From Litoribrevibacter albus (GTDB taxonomy: Bacteria > Pseudomonadota > Gammaproteobacteria > Pseudomonadales > Litoribrevibacteraceae), in the NCBI RefSeq assembly GCF_030159995.1, contig NZ_BSNM01000015.1, positions 372,001 to 436,000 of the forward strand: a DNA stretch of 64,000 bases, written 5' to 3'. Under the pieces are notes generated by a model. That model did not search any database. It was not told the origin of the DNA and was given only the letters and a program-made list of their open reading frames with translations. A program made the translations under genes and the position numbers. Of this stretch, positions 8,958 through 19,218 are shown in pieces. The number at the start of each line of letters is the position of its first letter. The stretch's first letter is position 1.

Positions 8958-9310
8958 TAGTTTACCTTTTGTCTTGGTCTGTAACGCTCCCCATCAAAAC
9001 CTTCAAACAACGCATTCACTAAAGGATGATCTATCGATTTCAGATCATCGCTGTCTTCCAGGTTTTGCTCTGCCACATAAGTAGTATGCTCCGCATTATC
9101 CACTAATACTCGATACCAGGGCTTATCCTTTGGCGGTCGAGACATCGCTACCATGTCATACCACTCTTCCGAGTGAGAAAAACAAGAGTCGACTCCAAAG
9201 ATTACGCCTCGATAATCAAAGCGTTTATGATGGACGATTTGACCGATATAGAACTTTGCTTCTTTCATCTTTGAGTTACCAATATATTCTTCAGCGATGT
9301 TATCGGTCAT
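8957..9310 (-). CDS. hspQ: Heat shock protein HspQ (hemimethylated-DNA-binding YccV-like)
   Basis: This small protein of 117 residues belongs to the HspQ/YccV family, which in E. coli modulates Lon-dependent proteolysis and binds hemimethylated oriC DNA. Recognised family pattern: KFYIGQIVHHKRFDYRGVIF, then EEWYDMVAMSRPPKDKPWY, VLVDNAEHTTYVAEQNL and IDHPLVNALFEGFDG. An internal Met at codon 15 (9268) would give a 103-residue protein, closer to the usual ~105. Neither start has a strong ribosome site, so the N-terminal 14 residues are uncertain. It is transcribed divergently from the nuclease gene at 9474. Confidence 0.88.
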   Translation of the reverse strand: MTDNIAEEYIGNSKMKEAKFYIGQIVHHKRFDYRGVIFGVDSCFSHSEEWYDMVAMSRPPKDKPWYRVLVDNAEHTTYVAEQNLEDSDDLKSIDHPLVNALFEGFDGERYRPRQKVN

Positions 9311-9355
9311 CTATGAACAGCGTACAGGACTGCTGCTCTAATGGTATGCTGGGGC

Positions 9356-9415
9356 CTAGTTAATACGTGCTTAGTTAATACGTGCATTAGTTAACGCGTG
9401 CCTAGTTGATACACC
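9356..9415. repeat. Short tandem repeat, ~15-bp unit, four degenerate copies
   Basis: Units are CTAGTTAATACGTGC (9356), TTAGTTAATACGTGC (9371), ATTAGTTAACGCGTGC (9386) and CTAGTTGATACACC (9402). The first two are almost identical and the last two have drifted. The array sits in the 163-base divergent promoter region between hspQ and the nuclease gene. The unit does not match an operator I know. Confidence 0.8.
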
Positions 9416-9473
9416 AGTACAACTTCTCAGTGCTATTTATTCACTCAAGTATAGAACAAGATGCTTTATCCTC

Positions 9474-11621
9474 ATGAAACAAGAGCTGCCTGAAAAATAT
9501 TACCTCGATCATTTTTATGAATTCATCGATTACATATCGTCTGTATCTGGGCATCTGTTGGAGCAATCTCACCAAACCTTTCTTAATGCCTTTCGTGAAC
9601 TGGATGAAGCGAGCCAGTGTTTGTTAGTTCGGTTATTGAATCGGAACGTTTCCGTCATTGATCAAAAGACCCTAAGGTATGCAGAAATCTATGATTTGGA
9701 ATCTTCGCTAAGTCACCTAAACGCAAAGGGGCTGATTCGGAGTTTGTCTGAGCAGGACTGGCCCGGTTGCTTAACTTATTTTACGAAAGATCAGTTGTGC
9801 GCTTATTTAGATCAACACCAGATAGTCTATAAATCTTCGTTTAAGAAACAGGCCATTATCGAAGTGCTGGTTCAATCAATTACCTTTGAACAAATGAATT
9901 CAAACGAAGCTTTTAAAGGCTACTGGATCAAAGCCTGTGAATCTGATTTCCACTATCTTTTGTATCTGTTTTTTGGGAACGTCGACAGTCGACTCAATCA
10001 ATTCTCCTTGCGGGATCTCGGCGTCCGAAAAACACAAGGCCAGCAAGTCAGTGTTCAAGCTCGCTTTAATTCAAAAGAAGAAGCGGCTACCAGCTTTATA
10101 TATGCACAAAAGCTTCATGCACTAAAAAAGCCTCAGTTATTGGATTGGGAAGCTCTTGCTAACGAGGTGGCTGCATTGCCTGAACCTGTGGGGGAGACGG
10201 CTACAGTTCAATACAGTCGATATCTGTTAAAGCTGGCTCGACAGGTGGAACGTTTAGATGAACAGCGTGCATTGTCTTTGTATCAGTTATGTTCTCTCCC
10301 TGAGGCGGAAGAGCGCTGTTTAAGGCTGCTCTATAGCTTTGGTGAGAGGGAGCAAGTCCAGCAGCGGTTGATGACGATTATTGAGCGGGCAGGATCCGAG
10401 CACTTATTGCTGTTTGCTGAAGATTTCTTAGCGCGGAAATTTAATCAAAAACGCACCAGTAAGCTCACCGATGTGCTCCGGTCAGCGAAGCAGGTGAATA
10501 TTGATGAAATGTTTCGTCATAACGTGGAGCAGGGGGTATGCAATTACTATCGATCTATGGGTATTGAGGCGATTCATACTGAAAATGATTATTGGCGTGC
10601 CTTATTTGGCTTAACTTTCTGGTCGGAGTTGTTTGAAAGTGAGCTGAGTATTTGTAATGAGTTCGATTGGACGCCTGCATGTTTAAAAGACGGTCGTTTT
10701 TATTCACTTCATGAAATCGCGATTCAACAGAAGCTGTCATTGCTGGCAGATAAAAGCCGCTATCTGCATTTCCTGACCCAGTGTGCCACGGAGCATTTTG
10801 GAAAACCGAATGGGTTGTTTCGCTGGAAGCCGACGTTGTTGAAGGAAATGCTCCATATCCTAAAGCCAATCGATTTGGATGCACTACGGTGCTTTTTAGA
10901 AGTGATGGCGCAGAACTATCAAGCGTTGAGTGATGGCTTCCCTGATTTGACGGTTATTGATGAGCAGGGCATTCGATTTGAAGAAGTGAAGGCGCCAGGG
11001 GATTCGTTAAGACAAAATCAATTAGTGACACTTAATAAGTTAAAAGAGGCGGGCTTTGATGCCGGTGTTTGTCGGGTTAATTGGATCACAGATCCAGATC
11101 AAGCTTACTGTGTGGTGGATATCGAAACCACCGGTGGGACGAAAGAAACCCATCGGATTACCGAAATTGGCATTGTGAAGGTTATTGCCGGGGAGATTGT
11201 GGATCGGTGGCAGACGCTGGTGAATCCTCAGCGACATATACCTGGCTTTATAACAAACCTTACGGGTATCTCTGATGATATGGTGAAAGATTCTCCCACC
11301 TTTGCTGAGATTGCTGGTGACCTAACTGCATTTTTAGCGGGCAGCATATTTGTCGCCCATAACGTTAACTTTGATTATGGCTTTATAAAAGCCGAGTTTG
11401 CTCGTCTGGATGAACATTTTTCAATGCCAAAGCTGTGTACGGTGAAAGAAATGAGACGTTTTTATCCTGGGCATGACTCTTATGGGTTGGCAAACCTGTG
11501 TGAAATTTATGATATTCGCCTGATAAATCACCATCGGGCACTAAGTGATGCGGAGGCAACTGCTCAATTATTGCTCATGATTAATGAGAAACGGTTAACA
11601 AATGTCCAAGTTGATCGTTAA
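9474..11621 (+). CDS. FAN1-like VRR-NUC nuclease fused to DEDDh 3'-5' exonuclease
   Basis: The protein has 715 residues. The N-terminal ~470 resemble the helical region of bacterial FAN1-type nucleases: YYLDHFYEFIDYIS, then CLLVRLLNRNVSV with a Tyr-Ala-Glu-Ile sequence, followed by helical repeats. A VRR-NUC core follows at ~485-525, with DGFPDLTVID and EEVKAPGDSLRQNQ giving the metal-binding Asp, Glu and Lys. From ~545 a complete DnaQ-type exonuclease starts: VVDIETTGG (Asp, Glu), FVAHNVNFDYGFIKAEFARL (Asp) and HHRALSDAEATAQLLL (His, Asp). FAN1 proteins cut branched DNA and unhook interstrand crosslinks, and DEDDh enzymes trim 3' ends. The fusion suggests one repair enzyme with incision and trimming activities. 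It stands alone, divergent from hspQ. Confidence 0.8.
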   Translation: MKQELPEKYYLDHFYEFIDYISSVSGHLLEQSHQTFLNAFRELDEASQCLLVRLLNRNVSVIDQKTLRYAEIYDLESSLSHLNAKGLIRSLSEQDWPGCLTYFTKDQLCAYLDQHQIVYKSSFKKQAIIEVLVQSITFEQMNSNEAFKGYWIKACESDFHYLLYLFFGNVDSRLNQFSLRDLGVRKTQGQQVSVQARFNSKEEAATSFIYAQKLHALKKPQLLDWEALANEVAALPEPVGETATVQYSRYLLKLARQVERLDEQRALSLYQLCSLPEAEERCLRLLYSFGEREQVQQRLMTIIERAGSEHLLLFAEDFLARKFNQKRTSKLTDVLRSAKQVNIDEMFRHNVEQGVCNYYRSMGIEAIHTENDYWRALFGLTFWSELFESELSICNEFDWTPACLKDGRFYSLHEIAIQQKLSLLADKSRYLHFLTQCATEHFGKPNGLFRWKPTLLKEMLHILKPIDLDALRCFLEVMAQNYQALSDGFPDLTVIDEQGIRFEEVKAPGDSLRQNQLVTLNKLKEAGFDAGVCRVNWITDPDQAYCVVDIETTGGTKETHRITEIGIVKVIAGEIVDRWQTLVNPQRHIPGFITNLTGISDDMVKDSPTFAEIAGDLTAFLAGSIFVAHNVNFDYGFIKAEFARLDEHFSMPKLCTVKEMRRFYPGHDSYGLANLCEIYDIRLINHHRALSDAEATAQLLLMINEKRLTNVQVDR

Positions 11622-11676
11622 ATAAACGATTAAAAGCAGCCTTGTCTTAATAATGAAATTTTTTTGAAAAAAGCTG

Positions 11677-11704
11677 TTGACCGTCAAAGATCGCTCTGTA
11701 TAAT
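11677..11704 (+). promoter_or_regulatory. Sigma-70 promoter of the tRNA array
   Basis: TTGACC (11677-11682) and a perfect TATAAT (11699-11704) are 16 bases apart. A start near 11711 would put the first tRNA ~60 bases into the transcript. Confidence 0.8.
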
Positions 11705-11773
11705 GCTGACCACTTCTTGAGGGAACAGCGATTTATCACAATAAGTTGCTGATCTTAAAAGGAGATTTAAGCT

Positions 11774-11849
11774 GGGTGGTTAGCTCAGTTGGGAGAGCAT
11801 CGCCCTTACAAGGCGAGGGTCACAGGTTCGAGCCCTGTACCACCCACCA
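11774..11849 (+). tRNA. tRNA-Val (TAC anticodon), first copy
   Basis: A complete 76-base cloverleaf. The acceptor stem GGGTGGT pairs with ACCACCC, the D-arm is GCTCAGTTGGGAGAGC, the anticodon loop is CTTACAA, the T-arm is ACAGGTTCGAGCCCTGT, and CCA is encoded. Confidence 0.97.
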
Positions 11850-11881
11850 AATTATATTTGGACAGCTTAAATATTTGGTTT

Positions 11882-11958
11882 GGAGCAGTAGTTCAGTTGG
11901 TTAGAATACCGGCCTGTCACGCCGGGGGTCGCGGGTTCGAGTCCCGTCTGTTCCGCCA
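11882..11958 (+). tRNA. tRNA-Asp (GTC anticodon), first copy
   Basis: A complete 77-base cloverleaf. The acceptor stem GGAGCAG pairs with CTGTTCC through one G-T pair. The anticodon loop is CTGTCAC, the T-arm is GCGGGTTCGAGTCCCGT, and CCA is encoded. Confidence 0.97.
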
Positions 11959-11964
11959 TCATCT

Positions 11965-12040
11965 GGGTGGTTAGCTCAGTTGGGAGAGCATCGCCCTTAC
12001 AAGGCGAGGGTCACAGGTTCGAGCCCTGTACCACCCACCA
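11965..12040 (+). tRNA. tRNA-Val (TAC anticodon), second copy
   Basis: By eye this is identical to the copy at 11774. It starts only six bases after the preceding tRNA-Asp, so both must be processed from one precursor. Confidence 0.97.
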
Positions 12041-12085
12041 ATCTTTGACAGGATTGGGCAGATGAAAACCAAATATATTAAATGC

Positions 12086-12162
12086 GGAGCAGTAGTTCAG
12101 TTGGTTAGAATACCGGCCTGTCACGCCGGGGGTCGCGGGTTCGAGTCCCGTCTGTTCCGCCA
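12086..12162 (+). tRNA. tRNA-Asp (GTC anticodon), second copy
   Basis: By eye this is identical to the copy at 11882, with CCA encoded. No hairpin terminator is visible after it; the next bases are a T- and C-rich run. Confidence 0.97.
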
Positions 12163-12359
12163 TTTTCTTTCCCCCCCTCTTTATCGAAATGTAATCTTTT
12201 CTGATTTTCTTCAGATTCTTTAAAATTCTCAATTGCTGTAATAATTCTGAAACCTTTTCGTAATAATCTCTCTATCGTTAGGTTTTGGCATGTAACTTGT
12301 ATTTACTATCTTGTATTCAAAGCATGTCGTGTCCAAAGCCTTTATGTAAGGAGAATAAA

Positions 12360-12443
12360 ATGGAAATGAATGACGATCTTTTAGATATCTATTTCGATGA
12401 GTATGACGATGACTATTTAGACGACGATGGCGTTGAAATGTAG
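12360..12443 (+). CDS. 27-residue acidic peptide, unknown function
   Basis: This is a short open frame with a strong ribosome site, TAAGGAG, six bases before its ATG. The product begins MEMNDDLLDIYFDEYDDDY and ends with three Asp and GVEM. Thirteen of 27 residues are acidic, none is basic, and three are Tyr. A downstream Met codon overlaps the stop (ATGTAG). A GG-N10-GT element at 12286-12300 resembles a sigma-54 site but has T in place of the critical -12 C. I recognise no family. The Shine-Dalgarno sequence and a long surrounding non-coding region argue that it is translated, but this is inference. It could also be a regulatory leader peptide. Confidence 0.4.
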   Translation: MEMNDDLLDIYFDEYDDDYLDDDGVEM

Positions 12444-14891
<2,448 letters not shown>

Positions 14892-14951
14892 CGGTAGGTT
14901 ATTGTTTATAATGATTTATTTATGGAATTCATCTGGACTCTGACCTAAATG

Positions 14952-14988
14952 CCATTGGTTACAAAGTATACAGCTTTGTAACGAATGG
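14952..14988. repeat. Inverted repeat downstream of fadH
   Basis: CCATT-G-GTTACAAAG (14952-14966) faces CTTTGTAAC-G-AATGG (14974-14988): 14 of 15 positions pair, with one central G-G mismatch and a seven-base loop. It lacks a T-run, so it may be an operator or a weak terminator. It lies 105 bases before the next gene. Confidence 0.65.
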
Positions 14989-15093
14989 TGTATAAGCGTG
15001 AGCTTAGTTTTCCCTGCTAACCGTGTCACAGTTCATTTCACAGAAAGCACTAAACTTAGCATCAATAGCTTAAATGATGATTGAGGTCATGCC

Positions 15094-16113
15094 ATGAATT
15101 CCGCTAACGATACAACACCTACTGTTGAAGCAATCCTTCTTTTTAAGGGTGCGGAAGTAGTTGAACAAATGCTTTACTCCGAGTTCGAAGGTGTTCTGGA
15201 TCACGTGACGTGCATTCCAGACTATGCGGATGAACGAGTGAAAGGATGTTATGCCAATGTAACGCCTGATCTGGCCATTACTGGCATCATCTTTTTCTAT
15301 ATTGATTTTGATGAGCATGGTTATGCTGATCGCTCGTGGAGCCTGCCGCTACGTCGTTTGATGGGGATGGCGGGTCAAGGTCCTGATTTGGGTGCTGGCC
15401 CTATCCAATTGGTTTGTCGTACTCGTTGCCCTCAGCCTGAAATGCGTGAGGAATTGTGGGACCCTTCGATTCAACCTGGTATGAATCATTTCCAAATCCT
15501 AAAGCAGGCGATTCAGCAAAATGAGCTGAACATTAATCAGCAATTGGCAGTAAGCCAGAGTTCATCGATGGGTTGCATTGATGTGGCATTGGCTCAGTCA
15601 CAGGTTGTGGAGTCTGAGGAATCTAAAAACCGTCGTGATAAGTTAGCTGAAATCATTAAGAGTCAGCGTTTCCGTATTGAAGCTTTGACCAACGAATGTA
15701 AGGACAAGGTTGATGCGTTGGAGCGTGCTCGTCGTCATGACCAGATTCAGTACAACGAACATAAACGCATGTTTTCTCAGAAATTTGAGCAACTGAAAGT
15801 GCGTTACCTCAAACGTGAAGAACAGCTTAATAATGCGGTGTCTTTGATTGCCCGTATGTTGGATGTTGAGGACGCAGAGGTGATTAAAGAACATCTGGAT
15901 GATCTGCGTGCTGTGGGAAACTTGGCTGACCTCTCTACTGGAGATGGAAATGCAGAGCAAATGGAGTTAATTCAAACCAAGGCGGAGAATTACCTTCTGA
16001 CCCAACAACTAGTGCAACTAAAACGCATCTGCAATGCAATGAATAAGAAAATGCGTGATATGGAAGGAACTGATATTCCGACAGTTGTGCCTATGGCGTC
16101 CAAGAGCGCGTAA
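15094..16113 (+). CDS. Protein of unknown function with C-terminal coiled coil
   Basis: The protein has 339 residues, no signal peptide and no membrane segment. Residues 1-140 look globular, with hydrophobic strands (AITGIIFFYIDFDEHGYADR, SLPLRRLMGMAGQGPDLG, GPIQLVCRTRCP). Residues ~170-250 are highly charged and heptad-like (SKNRRDKLAEIIKSQRFRIE onward), typical of a coiled coil, and a second helical stretch lies at ~285-325. GAGG precedes the ATG, and a strong terminator follows. It is monocistronic. I recall similar proteins in Pseudomonas and Marinobacter relatives carried as hypothetical or loosely as chromosome-partition proteins, but I cannot assign a function. Confidence 0.7.
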   Translation: MNSANDTTPTVEAILLFKGAEVVEQMLYSEFEGVLDHVTCIPDYADERVKGCYANVTPDLAITGIIFFYIDFDEHGYADRSWSLPLRRLMGMAGQGPDLGAGPIQLVCRTRCPQPEMREELWDPSIQPGMNHFQILKQAIQQNELNINQQLAVSQSSSMGCIDVALAQSQVVESEESKNRRDKLAEIIKSQRFRIEALTNECKDKVDALERARRHDQIQYNEHKRMFSQKFEQLKVRYLKREEQLNNAVSLIARMLDVEDAEVIKEHLDDLRAVGNLADLSTGDGNAEQMELIQTKAENYLLTQQLVQLKRICNAMNKKMRDMEGTDIPTVVPMASKSA

Positions 16114-16165
16114 TTTAGCTGGGCATGATTTCGTGATCAATTCATAAAACAGTTTTCTGTGTTAC

Positions 16166-16204
16166 AGCCTCTGGTTACAATCTGGTGATCAGAGGCTTTT
16201 TTTT
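16166..16204 (+). terminator. Strong rho-independent terminator
   Basis: AGCCTCTG (16166-16173) and CAGAGGCT (16190-16197) form an 8-bp stem followed by eight T. It ends the unknown-protein gene 50 bases after its stop codon. Confidence 0.85.
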
Positions 16205-16242
16205 GCCTGTTTGTTTCTTCTAGTGATCTTTATTGCGTTGTT

Positions 16243-17271
16243 ATGATTCCTTCCTATCCACTTAACGTGACTGATCTACTGTCTCGTTTACCTGTTCAGA
16301 AAGTGACTCCCCGCTGGTTAAATGAATCCAAGGTGGCGTTGTATATGTTGCGTTTGGATCTAACGGATGCAAGCGTGTCCGGTAATAAGTGGTTTAAGCT
16401 GGCAAAGAATATAATTGACGCTCAAAGTGCGGGTCATCAGCAGTTATTGAGCTTCGGCGGCGCTTATTCGAATCATATTTTCTCTTTTTCAAGTGCGTGT
16501 GCGGAAGCGGGATTGTCGTCGGTTGCAGTTATTCGAGGTGAAGAGCTGTCGGCAGATTCAAATCCCATGCTCAAGGCCGTTAAAGGCTTGGGGACAACGT
16601 TAATTTTTGTCGACAGAGAAGCCTACCGTCGCAAGTATGAACAGGATCGATTGACGTATTATCGATCTCAAGTCGGAGAGTTTTGTTTAATACCGGAGGG
16701 CGGAAGCAATCAGGCGGGGGTGTCTGGTGCAGAGGCTATTGGCGAACTGGTGATGAATCAGGCGACTGAATTTGATCATGTCATGTTGGCGTGCGGTACA
16801 GGAGCGACTTTGGCCGGTGTGGTGCGTGGGATCTCAGGGTATGACAATGCGCCTATGGTGCATGGTTTTTCTTCATTTGGCATGCGTTCGGTTGCAGCTG
16901 GCACGGGTTGGTTAACCAAAGAAGTGGAGCAATTTTTGGAAGAGGGGCAATCAGAGGGGAGATCTTCCAGAGGTTTTCAGCTTCATGCCGATGCGTCATT
17001 GCCTGGTTATGGTCGGCTTTCTCAGGAACTTATGCATTTCGGCGCAGAGTTTCTTGAAGATACGGGAGTTTTGTTAGATCCGGTATATACGCTCAAATTA
17101 ATGGCTTTTGTTCAGCGTTGGTGTCAACAGGATTGCTTAGAAAGTCAGAAGGTATTATGCATTCATACCGGTGGGTTACATGGCTGGTTAGGCTATTTGG
17201 ACGAAGAATCCGGTGGCGACATGCCTGCCCAATTGTTAGGTACGATAAAACAGCGATTACTTTCCTTATAG
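16243..17271 (+). CDS. PLP-dependent ACC deaminase / D-cysteine desulfhydrase family protein
   Basis: This is a fold-type II pyridoxal-phosphate enzyme of 342 residues. The Schiff-base lysine lies in VSGNKWFKLAKNI (residues ~46-58), and the PLP-contact segment is LSFGGAYSNHIFSFSSACAE. A phosphate-binding loop reads LACGTGATLAGV. Family members deaminate aminocyclopropane carboxylate or desulfurate D-cysteine; the choice cannot be made here. The ATG has no clear ribosome site and sits only 38 bases after the previous terminator's T-run. The promoter must therefore overlap the terminator, or the true start is further in. The last 79 bases overlap the convergent DUF1853 gene. Confidence 0.82.
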   Translation: MIPSYPLNVTDLLSRLPVQKVTPRWLNESKVALYMLRLDLTDASVSGNKWFKLAKNIIDAQSAGHQQLLSFGGAYSNHIFSFSSACAEAGLSSVAVIRGEELSADSNPMLKAVKGLGTTLIFVDREAYRRKYEQDRLTYYRSQVGEFCLIPEGGSNQAGVSGAEAIGELVMNQATEFDHVMLACGTGATLAGVVRGISGYDNAPMVHGFSSFGMRSVAAGTGWLTKEVEQFLEEGQSEGRSSRGFQLHADASLPGYGRLSQELMHFGAEFLEDTGVLLDPVYTLKLMAFVQRWCQQDCLESQKVLCIHTGGLHGWLGYLDEESGGDMPAQLLGTIKQRLLSL

Positions 17272-18197
17272 AGAGTAGTTGATCCGTTTGTGGTGTCTTC
17301 TGTATTCAAAATAGAGACGAGAATAGGGCGATTCCATTGCTGGATTAAACTTTTGATTTGTTCTTCTAATGCATTTCTTTCAAGTAAGGCGTTGTGTTCT
17401 TTATTGTGGAAAGGCCCTAGCCAGTAGGGTTTTTTCAGAATCAGGAAGCGGTCATTCTCAGATAGGTATTTGGTCATTTCATCTTGCTTAAACCATAGTG
17501 GTTCAGGCGATTTATTGAATTCATTATTCTCTTTAGAGTAGGGCAAGGGGGCTGGATCTTTTGGATGCAGAAATAGATAGCCCTGAAGTAGCACTTGTCT
17601 TAGGGACGGTGTTGGTGTGCCAAGTTCATTAGAGTGATTTTTGAATGCGTCGGTGAAGCACATTTGGCTTTGGTGCGATATTAAATGTCGCGTTTTGAGA
17701 TCAAGTCGATCCTTGATCATTGGTCCGAGCCAATGTTTGGTCGAATTGCTTTGATCGATCCAGGCTGAACTGCCAAGGTAAAATTTTACTGCCGTTTCGA
17801 GATGAATAGTCTTCTGGCTTATCTCATCTAAATACAGGAAATCGATTTCACCCAAGGTTCGTCCCTTGTCTTGTAATTGAAGGTGTTCTTCCAAAAGCGT
17901 GACGTCCGGAAACGCGTGTAACAAGTAGCTGACCAAGGCTTCGTAATAGAAACCTACGCGTGTCGTTGGGCGTTCTTCAATGTAGTGAATAAGACTGCTT
18001 GGGTGTTGATTCAGTTGGTTTAATTGTTCAAGCCAGTTATCTCTCAGCTTGTCTGTTGGTTGTTTTCGAGTAAAGCTGGGTGGCAGCAGATCAGGTGTTA
18101 ATGATGTGTTTTTCAGAAGAGGTAGGCTATCGATGATCCAAGCCAGGTCAGCTACATATTGATGTGAAAAATTAAAGATGTTCAGTGCTGATTTCAT
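17193..18197 (-). CDS. DUF1853 family protein
   Basis: The protein has 334 residues and its function is unknown. The family signature is clear: RVGFYYEALVSYLLHAFPDV, a GEIDFLYLDE segment followed by IHLETAVKFYLGS, then WLGPMIKDRLDLKTRHLISH. The GEIDFL/HLETAVKFYL pattern (acidic residue, E-x-x-x-K) resembles a PD-(D/E)XK nuclease-like core, which is my inference. GGAAAG lies just upstream of the start. Its C-terminal 26 codons are antisense to the end of the PLP enzyme gene. Its start faces nadK across a 135-base divergent promoter region. Confidence 0.85.
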   Translation of the reverse strand: MKSALNIFNFSHQYVADLAWIIDSLPLLKNTSLTPDLLPPSFTRKQPTDKLRDNWLEQLNQLNQHPSSLIHYIEERPTTRVGFYYEALVSYLLHAFPDVTLLEEHLQLQDKGRTLGEIDFLYLDEISQKTIHLETAVKFYLGSSAWIDQSNSTKHWLGPMIKDRLDLKTRHLISHQSQMCFTDAFKNHSNELGTPTPSLRQVLLQGYLFLHPKDPAPLPYSKENNEFNKSPEPLWFKQDEMTKYLSENDRFLILKKPYWLGPFHNKEHNALLERNALEEQIKSLIQQWNRPILVSILNTEDTTNGSTTLYKESNRCFIVPNNWAGMSPPDSSSK

Positions 18198-18332
18198 GGC
18201 TTTCCACGTGTTTTGTCATCGAGTCATAACCTGGGCCGGGTTACTATTTCGGTTGTTGTCCCTGGCTGAAAAGAGTAGCATGCCAAGGTATAGAAAATTA
18301 CCGTTCAATTTGAAGAAGTTAGCTTAACAGTC

Positions 18333-19217
18333 ATGGATCAGTTTAGAAATATCGGCATTATCGGCCGTATAGGTAGCGCAAAAGTTGTTGAAAGTATTCG
18401 TCGCTTGATGAAGTTTCTTGATGATAATGCCATGAATGTGATTCTTGAGGATCGCATTGCGGAGGTTATTCCTGGTCATAATCGTCAGGTTGGGCGATCT
18501 CAGCTTTTGGGTGAGATGTGTGATCTCGTGATTGTTGTTGGCGGTGATGGCAGTTTGTTAGGTGCTGCCCGTAAATTGGCTAAATATGGCGTGCCGGTAT
18601 TAGGTATTAACCGTGGCAAATTGGGGTTCCTGACGGATATTTCTCCTGATGAGGGAATGGAAGATAAGGTTCAGGAAGTATTGGATGGTCGTTTTATTAC
18701 CGAAACACGTTTCTTGCTGGATGCTCAGGTAAGACGTGGCGGACAGCCGGTGGCTACTTTATCCAGCTTGAATGATGTTGTGCTTCACCCTGGTAAAGCG
18801 ACCACCATGATTGAGTTTGACCTATATATTGAAGGTCAATTCGTATATTGCCAAAAATCCGATGGTTTAATTGTTTCAACGCCTACCGGTTCAACGGCTT
18901 ATTCTCTTTCTGGCGGTGGTCCGATTATGCATCCTAAATTGGATGCGGTAGTGCTTGTTCCCATGTTCCCTCACACGTTAAGTAGTCGTCCGATTGTGGT
19001 GGATGGCAACTCTGAAATTAAATTGATTGTTTCCGAGAATAATAAAACGTATCCGCACATTAGTTGCGATGGTCAAGAATCCTTTACGTTGGCACCGGGT
19101 GATGTGATTTATATTCACAAAAAGCCGCATAAGCTGAAGTTGATTCATCCGTTGGATCACAACTTCTATCAGACGTGTCGAGACAAACTAGGTTGGCAGG
19201 ACCAAAGAGGCGTGTAG
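18333..19217 (+). CDS. nadK: NAD kinase
   Basis: It phosphorylates NAD to NADP in the cytosol. The protein has 294 residues, the standard size. The diagnostic GGDGSLLGAARKLA motif is at ~71, with GINRGKLGFLTD, the NDVVLHPGK segment, and SDGLIVSTPTGSTAYSLSGGGP, all conserved in bacterial NAD kinases. The phosphatase gene begins one base after its stop codon, so the two form an operon. Confidence 0.96.
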   Translation: MDQFRNIGIIGRIGSAKVVESIRRLMKFLDDNAMNVILEDRIAEVIPGHNRQVGRSQLLGEMCDLVIVVGGDGSLLGAARKLAKYGVPVLGINRGKLGFLTDISPDEGMEDKVQEVLDGRFITETRFLLDAQVRRGGQPVATLSSLNDVVLHPGKATTMIEFDLYIEGQFVYCQKSDGLIVSTPTGSTAYSLSGGGPIMHPKLDAVVLVPMFPHTLSSRPIVVDGNSEIKLIVSENNKTYPHISCDGQESFTLAPGDVIYIHKKPHKLKLIHPLDHNFYQTCRDKLGWQDQRGV

Positions 19218-19218
19218 T

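Noticed and set aside
11789-12232. Short open frames across the tRNA array on both strands
   Set aside because: They are translations of the tRNA genes themselves, a common annotation artefact.
12286-12300. Sigma-54-like element upstream of the 27-residue peptide gene
   Set aside because: GG-N10-GT lacks the critical C of the -12 GC; noted as weak only and not listed as a promoter.
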